Positions 26,579-34,339 of a stretch of DNA of 64,000 bases are shown here, one piece after another (position 1 is the first letter of the stretch; the number at the start of each line of letters is the position of its first letter). The stretch spans positions 20,350-84,349 of the forward strand of contig DCJC01000050.1 in NCBI GenBank assembly GCA_002317355.1, in the 5' to 3' direction. Under the pieces are notes generated by a model. That model made no database searches, was not told where the DNA came from, and was given only the letters and a program-made list of their open reading frames with translations. The translations under genes were made by a program, and so were the position numbers. Origin of the DNA: Prevotellaceae bacterium UBA1710. Lineage in GTDB: Bacteria; Bacteroidota; Bacteroidia; Bacteroidales; Bacteroidaceae.

Positions 26579-27130
26579 TTATTCAACCTCCAGTTTTCCA
26601 TCCGTTTGCTTAATGTTTATCTTCTCAAACATATTCAGGTTCTGAATGACTTCGCTGAGTTTGTCACCTGTGCAAAACTTAAAATGCAAATGAAGATGCT
26701 TGACTTCTTCATTATTAAATACCACCTCTACCTTGTATATATTGTTGAGGCTATCCATTATTTCGCAGAGTTCTGCATTATCCAACGCAACCAAACGGGG
26801 CATTGCCAAAGTAGTATCCACTGGAATTGCTTGTGTATTCCTTGCTTTTGTCGTAAATGTATTCTCGGTTATGTCTGCCTTGTTTTCATCAGAAACCATT
26901 GTTCTATGATTAATGATAGCCGCCACAACTATACAGCACACGGTGACAATGGCTGCTACAGATGCAGCTATCTTTCGCCAATGGTTCATCATGGTCAGCC
27001 TGTTTCTCCTTATCATGAGTTTAGACAGTTCATCTTCAATATCGGGCATACCAATCTCTTGATCTGATTTCATGGAAGTGAAAGCCTCCATGATTTTAAT
27101 TTCCATATTGTCTTTATTGTTCTTGTTCAT
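26579..27130 (-). CDS. FecR-like anti-sigma factor (short, DUF4974-type C-terminus)
   Basis: 183 residues. A cytoplasmic N-terminal part (about 70 residues) is followed by one transmembrane helix (IAASVAAIVTVCCIVVAAII, residues about 70-90) and a periplasmic domain. Its last 65 residues (IMDSLNNIYKVEVVFNNEEV, LSEVIQNLNMFEKINIKQTD) match DUF4974, the C-terminal domain of FecR-type regulators. The central FecR domain is missing, so the protein is about half the usual length. It lies 3 bases after the sigma factor gene and 1 base before the receptor. Role: hold the sigma factor until the receptor signals through its STN domain. Confidence 0.78.
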   Translation of the reverse strand: MNKNNKDNMEIKIMEAFTSMKSDQEIGMPDIEDELSKLMIRRNRLTMMNHWRKIAASVAAIVTVCCIVVAAIINHRTMVSDENKADITENTFTTKARNTQAIPVDTTLAMPRLVALDNAELCEIMDSLNNIYKVEVVFNNEEVKHLHLHFKFCTGDKLSEVIQNLNMFEKINIKQTDGKLEVE

Positions 27131-27133
27131 GAT

Positions 27134-27658
27134 TCAGTTTGTTTTAAAAGAAGGATTGAAACGCTCTCTCAGTTTGCGCAAAGCCTGAGAGATATGCTTG
27201 TTGACTGCTTGTACACTTATTCCTAGCTCAGCAGACACCTCTTTGTAGCTTTTCTTTTCATCATAACAGAGTTGCAACACTCTGCGTGTCTGTGGTGTGA
27301 GTTCTCTTTCAATAAAGAGGCGTATTTCTTTGGTTTGATCATCATCAGAGATGTCAAAAGTAATGCATGGCTCATACTTTTGTATTAAGTTTGACAATAC
27401 ATCATCTTTCACTTGACGATGCCGAAGTATATCAAAAGCTCTATTGCGCACCATGGAGGTGAGATAAGTATTAATATCTCTTGCAAGTATGTGATTGTCA
27501 AGCAAGTCCATAAAAACACTACTTACCACATCCTTGCTTTCCTCTTGGTCATTCAATAAAGAATAAGCAAGCCTATACAGCCGAGAATAGGAACTGCGGA
27601 AAAGTTCTCCTATTTCTTCATCTGTCATCTGTCTTTTATGTCCGAATAACGCTATCAT
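27134..27658 (-). CDS. ECF-type RNA polymerase sigma factor
   Basis: 174 residues. Region 2 is visible as LFRSSYSRLYRLAYSLLNDQEESKDVVSSVF and TSMVRNRAFDILRHRQ. Region 4 near the C-terminus is LTPQTRRVLQLCYDEKKSYK then EVSAELGISVQAVNKHISQA, an HTH that reads -35-like boxes. This is the Bacteroidetes sigma-70/FecI-like group. It is the first gene of a four-gene minus-strand operon with anti-sigma, receptor and acyltransferase. About 400 bases upstream no standard TTTG/TAnnTTTG promoter was seen on the minus strand, which would fit autoregulation by an ECF promoter; that is inference. Confidence 0.88.
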   Translation of the reverse strand: MIALFGHKRQMTDEEIGELFRSSYSRLYRLAYSLLNDQEESKDVVSSVFMDLLDNHILARDINTYLTSMVRNRAFDILRHRQVKDDVLSNLIQKYEPCITFDISDDDQTKEIRLFIERELTPQTRRVLQLCYDEKKSYKEVSAELGISVQAVNKHISQALRKLRERFNPSFKTN

Positions 27659-27962
27659 TTTTGAATGTCTTTATCTTATAGACGTTTGAGTAAAGAATAT
27701 CATTACCCCAGAATCATTATATTTTCACGATTTATCAACGTATTTCTATAACATATATTGTGAATAAGCAATGTACATAATAGACTATACGATGCTTCCT
27801 GTTTTTCACAGGTAACTCCATAATAGGCATATCCATGAAGCACAGTATGATATTATTCTCTAATCTTTGTAGTTTTTTCTCCTGTATATCCCATTTTTGC
27901 ACTAAAAAAGTATAAAAGTGCAAGTTGAAACAGTTAAAAACACCTATTAAATAAAGATTCTC
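27659..27962. other. AT-rich intergenic region between divergent operons
   Basis: Lies between the ECF operon (minus) and the AAA_14 gene (plus). It is very AT-rich with no credible gene, and I find no repeat or structure beyond the promoter at its right edge. The ECF-dependent promoter is expected close to 27660-27720. Confidence 0.5.
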
Positions 27963-28052
27963 TTGCTTAGATGAGAAAGATTTTGTAATTTTGCATCATA
28001 AGTTGGAAAAACGGACAAAAGTTCTTGTTATAACTATTGACAAACGGACAAA
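27963..28052 (+). promoter_or_regulatory. Promoter and repeated operator-like motif of AAA_14 gene
   Basis: TTGC (27963-27966), 19 bases, TAATTTTG (27986-27993) form a promoter. Downstream, AAACGGACAAA occurs twice (28009-28019 and 28042-28052), 33 bases or three helical turns apart, between the expected transcript start and ATG 28062. This could be an operator or leader-RNA site. Confidence 0.55.
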
Positions 28053-28061
28053 TATTAAGTA

Positions 28062-29411
28062 ATGATACATAGAAAAGCGGACAAGTGTATTGACAGCCAC
28101 TTCAGAAATACGAAGAAAGCATTGTTGCTAACGGGTGCAAGACAGGTAGGCAAGACGTATGCTGTGAGACGTGCGGCAGAAAGACTTGGGTGGCATCTGG
28201 TGGAGATGAATTTCCTGTTGCAGCCTGAGACTATTGACATTGTAAGAGGTGCAGGCGACATCAAGGAGGTGTTGCTCCGCATCTCGGCTTATGCCAATGT
28301 GCCTCTCGATTGGGAGAAAACACTGATTTTCTTTGATGAGGTGGAGGAATATCCTGACGTTATGACATGGGTGAAGGCTTTTGTAGATAAAGGCTATCAT
28401 CTAGCGTTGAGCGGTAGCTTGCTGGGAGTAGAATTGAATAATGTACGTTCGGTGCCTGTCGGCTACATGGATGAGAAGCAGATTTACCCTTGTGACTTTG
28501 AGGAGTTTATCAGAGCCGTTGGGGTGCAGGATGCCGTTATAGAATCAATTCGTGAAGCTTGGAATAAACGTAAGCCAGTCGATGCTTATGTGCATCAGAA
28601 GATGATGCAGTTGGTAAACCTTTATCTGCTGGTAGGTGGTATGCCTGCTGCTGTACAGACCTATCTTGACACGAACGATATGCAGAGGGTACTGATGGAA
28701 CAGAGGTCGATATTGGCACTATACAAGAAAGACATCGGGAGGTATGATCCAGAGGACAAATTGTACATCAACGACATTTTTGACCTGATTCCCCCAGAAC
28801 TGAATGCAAAGAACAAACGCTTTATCCTTAAAAATTTAAACGAGCATTTCAAGTTTAGCAGACACGAAAATAGCTTCACTTGGCTCAGGGAAGCAGATAT
28901 GGCTTTGCCAACGCATTGTGCTGAGGAACCTAAGGTGCCGCTGATTTTGAGTAAGGCGAGCAACCTGTTCAAACTGTTCCAAAATGATGTGGGACTATTG
29001 GCATGTCAGTATGCTGATGGCATTCAGCTGAGGATTCTGCAAGGTGAGACAAACATCAACTATGGAGCTATTTACGAGAATCTTACCGCTCAGGAGCTTC
29101 ACGCACATGGATGGAGTCTGTTTTACTTCCAGAACAAAAAACAGGGTGAACTCGACTTCCTATTGGAGAAAGACACTGAGATTATTCCATTGGAAGTGAA
29201 GTCGGGCAAGGACTACGCACGTCATGTGGCATTGAACAACGTAATGTCAAACCCGGAATACAGCATCCAGAAGGCGATTGTATTGTGTAATGACAATGTA
29301 AGCACTCGCGGGAATATTACGTATGCACCCATCTATATGCTAATGTTCATTGAGAAGTTGAAAGACGAGAGCCCCAAGATATTCAAACTTGATTTGGGTG
29401 GATTGACATAA
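28062..29411 (+). CDS. AAA_14/DUF4143 ATP-binding protein
   Basis: 449 residues. The AAA_14 domain at the N-terminus has Walker A LLTGARQVGKTYAV (residues 23-36) and Walker B TLIFFDEVEEYP (residues 87-98), followed by ALSGSLLGVELN (sensor region). The DUF4143 part occupies roughly 200-400 and ends with QGELDFLLEKDTEIIPLEVKSG, a PD-(D/E)XK-like D...E-x-K arrangement. The family is common and diverse in Bacteroidales and of uncertain function; ATP-dependent DNA-related or toxin-like roles have been proposed. It stands alone between the ECF operon and the defence-like genes and may be an independent cargo gene. Confidence 0.85.
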   Translation: MIHRKADKCIDSHFRNTKKALLLTGARQVGKTYAVRRAAERLGWHLVEMNFLLQPETIDIVRGAGDIKEVLLRISAYANVPLDWEKTLIFFDEVEEYPDVMTWVKAFVDKGYHLALSGSLLGVELNNVRSVPVGYMDEKQIYPCDFEEFIRAVGVQDAVIESIREAWNKRKPVDAYVHQKMMQLVNLYLLVGGMPAAVQTYLDTNDMQRVLMEQRSILALYKKDIGRYDPEDKLYINDIFDLIPPELNAKNKRFILKNLNEHFKFSRHENSFTWLREADMALPTHCAEEPKVPLILSKASNLFKLFQNDVGLLACQYADGIQLRILQGETNINYGAIYENLTAQELHAHGWSLFYFQNKKQGELDFLLEKDTEIIPLEVKSGKDYARHVALNNVMSNPEYSIQKAIVLCNDNVSTRGNITYAPIYMLMFIEKLKDESPKIFKLDLGGLT

Positions 29412-29820
29412 GTTTGAGGCTATGGCAAACCAGAATGATTCTCAATGGTTCTAGAATAAAAAACTTTGAAACCTATATCCTTAAATGCGCTCACCTGCCA
29501 GATAAACATGTGGTAGAGAACCGTACTTGGCTTTTGGGGCCAAGGTATCGAAACATTAATAACAATTCGTATAAATAAACATACTATTGAGAGAAGAAAT
29601 GAATGTAAAATGAATCGCTATATGCCTGAAAATATATTGGTTAATGATCCAACTGCCAATAGAGTATACTTTGATAATTGACAATTATAACGTTATTAAG
29701 CCATAACAATATAGGTAAGTTCTCTTATGTTAGCATAAATGTCAGAATGAAGCATAATGTACGATAAGATGATTTCCGTCAAAAATTATTTTAAACATTC
29801 GTAACAAGAAGAATATCACT
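29412..29820. other. AT-rich intergenic region before AAA_13 gene
   Basis: 409 bases without a credible gene. A 23-codon frame (29610-29681, MNRYMPENILVNDPTANRVY...) is too short to call. No clear TTTG/TAnnTTTG promoter for the AAA_13 gene is seen. Confidence 0.4.
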
Positions 29821-32049
29821 ATGATACAGAAAATTTCAATAAAAGATATCGCTACTTTTGATTCGGTAGGAATAGTCATTGAAAACTTAAAACCAATCAA
29901 TGTAATATATGGCTCAAATGGTACGGGTAAGAGCACTATTAGTAGGGTCCTTGCTCAAGAAGAAGCTTTTCCACAATGCCATATTGACTGGAAAGATGGA
30001 ACTCAAATAGATGTACTCGTATATAACAAGGATTTCTGTGACAAGAATTATTCAGAACAGATGCCAGGTGTGTTCACATTAGGTGAAGTCGCTGGTGAAA
30101 TACTGAATGAGATATCAGACAAAAGAAAAAAGTTAGAAGAAATAACTGGCATAGGGCTTGGTTATAAGAACGATATCAGCAAACAAGAGAATTTATGTGA
30201 TTCCGAGAAGGTTTTCTTTAGGGAATCTGCATGGAATGATCTCTTGAAGAATCACGAATCATATTTTACAAGATCCTCGATAGGTGCAGGAACAAAGGAT
30301 AATTTTCTGAAAAAACTGATGAAAGCCTATGAAGATAAATATGATTCCCCTCTTTCTTTGGAAGATCTTAAGGGGAAGTATTCATTAATGTTTGGGGTTC
30401 AGCCTTCTCGTCAAGACCTTCTCAACATGCTTTCGCATGAAGCCTGCCTTGCTATTGAGTCAGAAGAAATATGGCAAAGAGCTATAGTAGGAAAACAAGA
30501 TATTGATATTGCAGGCTTGATTATGCGTCTTGGCAGTACAGACTGGGTAAATCAGGGTGTGAGTTATGTCGAAGAAGGAAGCGATGTGTGTCCTTTCTGT
30601 CAGCAACATACGATAACTTCTGAATTTAAGGAAAAGATTAATTCATTCTTTGATGATGGTTACAAGCAAGATATTTTGAAATTAGAAGCTCTTATCAGTG
30701 AATACTCTTTGTTGTCATCTGCACTGATAGAGGGGATGGAAGATACGATACGTACACAAAAAACAAAGGAAAAGTCATTCGTTGAGATGTCTTCTCTTGA
30801 ATCTGCTTTTGTGGCATTGAAGATTGCTATCACTAGCAATACTGAGTTGATGATATCAAAGAAGAAAGAGCCAAGCCGTAAGATTTCACTTACAAGTACT
30901 ACAGACATAATTGATTCCATAAACACTCTTATACAAAATGCGAACACAGCTATTGAAGAGAATAACCGTTTAGCAGACAATTTTACAAACGAACGCAATC
31001 AACTTGTTAAGGACATTTGGAATTATTATGCTTGCTCATATTCAGCAACGATAGAAGCACACATTAGAAAATTAAGTGGTATAGAAAAAGCTATAAAGAA
31101 TCTGCAATTAAAAAGAGAAGGAACCCTACAACAATATAAGATAGTGAAACAGGAATTGGTTACACTCGAGAATTCTGTTACAAGTGTTACTCCTACAGTC
31201 AATGAGATTAATAGATTGTTGACAAGTTATGGATTTACTAACTTCCAGATTAGAGAAGTACCAGATAATAAGAACCATTATCAGATAGTAAGGGAGAATG
31301 GTGAGCCTGCAACATCTACTTTGAGTGAAGGAGAGAAGACTTTTATCACTTTTTTGTATTACATGCAGTTGGTAAAGGGAAGTCATAATCCTGATGGCGT
31401 AACAACGAACCGTGTGCTGGTTATAGACGACCCTGTTTCAAGTCTTGATAGCAATGTGTTGTTTGTCGTCAGCACTTTGTTAAGAGAAGTATTTACCGAT
31501 ATTCACGATGGCACAGGAAGCGTTAAGCAAGCAATCCTTCTTACTCATAATGTGTACTTCCATAAGGAGATCGCATTTTTAGATAGACATTGCAAATGGC
31601 GTGATTGTATAAATCATTGGATATTACGAAAAAGAGACAATGTGTCTTCTGCTCAATCCTATGGTAAGAATAGCCCAATAAAGAGTTCATATGAATTAAT
31701 GTGGGCAGAACTGAAGAGTGATGAGTTAAACTCATGTATTGTTACACAGAATATAATGCGTAGAATCATAGAAAACTATTTTCAAGTATTTGGCGGTATA
31801 AGTCCAGATGTCATCCTTGAAAAGTTTACTAATGCCGAGGAACGTAAAATATGTCGTGCGTTATTAAGCTGGGTGAATGATGGATCTCATTCTATGCCTG
31901 AGGATTTGTTTGTTGAATTATCAGATGACCAAATTGCTCGAAACAAAGAGGTCTTCCGCAAAATATTTATCGTGATGGGGCAAAGTGCTCACTATGATAT
32001 GATGATGCAACAGACAGATAAAGAAGATGAAAGTATAGCAGTTTCGTAA
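29821..32049 (+). CDS. AAA_13 family ATPase with RloC/PrrC-like C-terminal nuclease triad
   Basis: 742 residues. Walker A is GSNGTGKST (residues 31-39); an ABC-type signature LSEGEK is at 501-506; Walker B is VLVIDDPVSSLDS with D536-D537; a D-loop follows. The head halves are separated by a helical region (about 100-480) with CPFC at 257-260, a zinc-hook-like CxxC. Beyond the ATPase, the C-terminal domain has R647-x3-E651 in MRRIIEN and H690 in NDGSHS. This resembles the Arg-x3-Glu...His triad of PrrC and RloC anticodon nucleases; the Glu-His spacing is 39 rather than PrrC's 32, so activity is inference. RloC also combines a zinc hook with this triad. The WYL regulator gene follows 4 bases after the stop. 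Likely role: phage defence by RNA cleavage after DNA damage. Confidence 0.78.
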   Translation: MIQKISIKDIATFDSVGIVIENLKPINVIYGSNGTGKSTISRVLAQEEAFPQCHIDWKDGTQIDVLVYNKDFCDKNYSEQMPGVFTLGEVAGEILNEISDKRKKLEEITGIGLGYKNDISKQENLCDSEKVFFRESAWNDLLKNHESYFTRSSIGAGTKDNFLKKLMKAYEDKYDSPLSLEDLKGKYSLMFGVQPSRQDLLNMLSHEACLAIESEEIWQRAIVGKQDIDIAGLIMRLGSTDWVNQGVSYVEEGSDVCPFCQQHTITSEFKEKINSFFDDGYKQDILKLEALISEYSLLSSALIEGMEDTIRTQKTKEKSFVEMSSLESAFVALKIAITSNTELMISKKKEPSRKISLTSTTDIIDSINTLIQNANTAIEENNRLADNFTNERNQLVKDIWNYYACSYSATIEAHIRKLSGIEKAIKNLQLKREGTLQQYKIVKQELVTLENSVTSVTPTVNEINRLLTSYGFTNFQIREVPDNKNHYQIVRENGEPATSTLSEGEKTFITFLYYMQLVKGSHNPDGVTTNRVLVIDDPVSSLDSNVLFVVSTLLREVFTDIHDGTGSVKQAILLTHNVYFHKEIAFLDRHCKWRDCINHWILRKRDNVSSAQSYGKNSPIKSSYELMWAELKSDELNSCIVTQNIMRRIIENYFQVFGGISPDVILEKFTNAEERKICRALLSWVNDGSHSMPEDLFVELSDDQIARNKEVFRKIFIVMGQSAHYDMMMQQTDKEDESIAVS

Positions 32050-32053
32050 ATAT

Positions 32054-33067
32054 ATGCCTACAACAAAGAACTCCTTTGAGCGTCATAAAGTGTTAGATCG
32101 CTGTTTTCGAGATAGAACAAAGAAATACTTTATGGACGATTTGGTGCGGATAGTAAACGAAGATACATTTTATTACTATGGTACAAGTGTGTCGGAGAGG
32201 ACTATTCGTAAAGATATTGTATACATGATGGATAGCGAAGGTTATTCTGCTCCGATTGCCAAAGGAATGGATGGCCATCGCGCGTATTATTATTATAGTG
32301 TACGTGATTATTCCATTATGAACTTGCCTATGAGTCAGCAGGAAATGACACAATTGTCAGACACAATTAAGATGCTGTCACGTTTTAAAGGATTGCCTGA
32401 CTGTTCCTGGATGGAAGAGGTTTTGGTAAGGTTTGAGGACACTTTCCAACTGACAGATCAATCCAAAGGAATTGTTTCATTCGCTCAGAATCCCTATTTA
32501 AGAGGAATGAATCATTTTACACCATTATTCGACTACATTATTAACAAGTCTGTATTACGTATTACATATCACAAGTTCAGAAAACCAAGTGTAATGAGGG
32601 AAATACATCCGTACCAACTAAGGCAATACAATAATCGATGGTTTCTCATTGGGTATGAACCTTGTATGGCAGACAAACTTCCCGTTGTAACTATTCCATT
32701 AGACAGAATAGATCTTATTGAATGTGCACAGGATGTGATATACCAAGAATATCGTGGCATTGGGCTTGACGAATATTTTGATCAAATAGTCGGTGTTTCT
32801 GTAAATATTGGCGCAAAAAAAGAGACTATATGCATTAAGGCATCTTATCCTGCTGCTGCATATATAGAGAGTAAACCTCTTCATTGCTCTCAAAGAATTA
32901 TTGAAAAGAATTGCGACAATATTGTATTTGAGTTCAAGCTTATTCCTAATTATGAATTTGAGACAATCCTTCTAGGATATTTGGATGAATGTGAAATATT
33001 AAAGCCAATACATCTAAGGCGAAAATTGCACAAACGGGCAGAAAAAATATCTACGAACACAAAATAA
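32054..33067 (+). CDS. WYL-domain transcriptional regulator
   Basis: 337 residues, 4 bases after the AAA_13 gene, so co-translated. The N-terminal HTH_11-like winged helix (residues 5-80, SVSERTIRKDIVYMMDSEGY) is followed by a helical linker and a WYL domain from about 160 (LRITYHKFRKPSVMREIHPY, then QLRQYNNRWFLIGYEP). The C-terminal extension (PAAAYIESKPLHCSQRIIEK) is the usual WCX-like region. WYL proteins bind nucleic acids or nucleotides and control many defence islands. Here it probably regulates the ATPase or the TIR operon downstream, whose promoter lies 57 bases past its stop. Confidence 0.88.
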   Translation: MPTTKNSFERHKVLDRCFRDRTKKYFMDDLVRIVNEDTFYYYGTSVSERTIRKDIVYMMDSEGYSAPIAKGMDGHRAYYYYSVRDYSIMNLPMSQQEMTQLSDTIKMLSRFKGLPDCSWMEEVLVRFEDTFQLTDQSKGIVSFAQNPYLRGMNHFTPLFDYIINKSVLRITYHKFRKPSVMREIHPYQLRQYNNRWFLIGYEPCMADKLPVVTIPLDRIDLIECAQDVIYQEYRGIGLDEYFDQIVGVSVNIGAKKETICIKASYPAAAYIESKPLHCSQRIIEKNCDNIVFEFKLIPNYEFETILLGYLDECEILKPIHLRRKLHKRAEKISTNTK

Positions 33068-33123
33068 TTTCCATTTCCCATCACTTTTTTTAAAGAATGA
33101 AGTTAGGCTGCAATCTTTGCCTA

Positions 33124-33131
33124 TACCTTTG
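33124..33131 (+). promoter_or_regulatory. Promoter -7 box of the GIY-YIG/TIR operon
   Basis: TACCTTTG is a perfect TAnnTTTG; the upstream TTAG (33103-33106) is a weak -33. It puts the transcript start near 33138, which excludes the ATG at 33097 and supports ATG 33169. Confidence 0.65.
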
Positions 33132-33168
33132 CGGCATAATTTTAAGTTTAATCAAAAAATTGATAGTC

Positions 33169-33471
33169 ATGAGAAAAACTTCAAGAGAAATCATCTCAGA
33201 TGTTGAAAGCCATTTGGCATGTAGTAAGAAAAAGTATTATTCTGATTTCTATATCGGAATAACTAACAATGTTGATCGTAGATTGTTCGGAGAGCATAAT
33301 GTAGATAGGGAGCATTCATGGTGGATATATCGTACTGCTATCGACAAAGCTGCTGCACAGGTTGTTGAAGAATATTTCTTGAATAAAGGTATGAAGGGAG
33401 ACACTGGTGGTGGTACTGAAGATACCATCTATGTCTATTGTTATGAGATTACTAACACCACAAAAGAGTAA
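33169..33471 (+). CDS. Small GIY-YIG-like protein
   Basis: 100 residues from ATG 33169. The sequence YYSDFYIGITNNVDRRLFGE resembles the GIY-YIG nuclease start (YIG, a following Arg, then a His). A Glu in AAAQVVEEYFLNKG occupies the usual catalytic helix, and GMKGDTGGG follows. The first GIY motif is degenerate, so nuclease activity is uncertain. It forms an operon with the DUF1883-TIR gene: the TIR ribosome site AAGGA overlaps this stop codon, 5 bases before the next ATG. A nucleic-acid effector or a sensor role is inferred. Confidence 0.6.
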   Translation: MRKTSREIISDVESHLACSKKKYYSDFYIGITNNVDRRLFGEHNVDREHSWWIYRTAIDKAAAQVVEEYFLNKGMKGDTGGGTEDTIYVYCYEITNTTKE

Positions 33472-33476
33472 GGATT

Positions 33477-34253
33477 ATGCAGTACACAGTTTATGACCTT
33501 CACCAATGTAATCGTGGTGAACAAATTCAAGTGTCTCTCCAAGGCAGTGCCGCAAACGTTCGACTTATGGATAGTACGAACTATAATAATTACCGAAATG
33601 GAAGACGACATAATTACTATGGTGGTTTGGCAAAAAAGTCTCCCATTATACTAACTATCCCAAGAAGTGGTCATTGGTATGTTACCATCGATCTTGCAGG
33701 ACTAAGAGGTACGGTTAGATCTTCCATTAGGAAACTACCTTCTCCATTACCTGAATATAGGGAGCCAGCTTTGTCTTCGGTTCCTTCACTTTTTCGAAGG
33801 GATTCTTTGCCTAACGTTGATTCCGAAGATACTCAGCTTGAGTATGACGTATTTATATCTCATGCGTCAGAGGACAAGGACGAAGTGGTTAGACCATTAG
33901 CAACGGCCCTTATGGAGAAGGGATTAAAGGTTTGGTATGATGAGTTTGAACTAAAAATTGGTGATAGCCTTAGACGTAAAATAGACAGAGGACTTGCTAA
34001 GAGTAAATTCGGTATTGTCGTTTTATCTAAGGATTTTATAAGAAAGGGTTGGACAAACTATGAGCTAAACGGTATTATTACTAAGGCTAATACCGGAGAG
34101 CAAGTTCTTCTTCCAATATGGCATGGAATAACCAAAAAGGAAGTCATAGAATTTTCTCCGTCAATTGCGGATAAGGTGGCACGAAATACAGCCACTTATA
34201 CGGTGGAGGAAATTGCTGATGAAATTGCATGTTTAATAAAAGATAAAGATTGA
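33477..34253 (+). CDS. DUF1883-TIR domain protein
   Basis: 258 residues. The N-terminal 90 residues match DUF1883 (MQYTVYDLHQCNRGEQIQVS, SAANVRLMDSTNYNNYRNGR, YYGGLAKKSPIILTIPRSGH). A Pro/Ser linker (90-120) leads to a TIR domain starting at Y123 (YDVFISHASEDK), with VWYDEFELKIGDSLRRKID, GIVVLSKDF and WTNYELNG. E196 in the last motif is at the position of the catalytic Glu of NADase TIRs, so NAD cleavage or signal production is plausible. Bacterial TIR proteins commonly act in abortive phage defence. DUF1883 may be the sensor or ligand-binding half. Sits between a GIY-YIG-like protein and a PD-(D/E)XK-like protein. Confidence 0.88.
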   Translation: MQYTVYDLHQCNRGEQIQVSLQGSAANVRLMDSTNYNNYRNGRRHNYYGGLAKKSPIILTIPRSGHWYVTIDLAGLRGTVRSSIRKLPSPLPEYREPALSSVPSLFRRDSLPNVDSEDTQLEYDVFISHASEDKDEVVRPLATALMEKGLKVWYDEFELKIGDSLRRKIDRGLAKSKFGIVVLSKDFIRKGWTNYELNGIITKANTGEQVLLPIWHGITKKEVIEFSPSIADKVARNTATYTVEEIADEIACLIKDKD

Positions 34254-34339
34254 AACTGATGAAATTGATCATTGTATAAAGTGCATTTGAGGATTTGGCG
34301 AAGAAAATAATGAATAAGGTAAATTATTAACGAAAAAGC

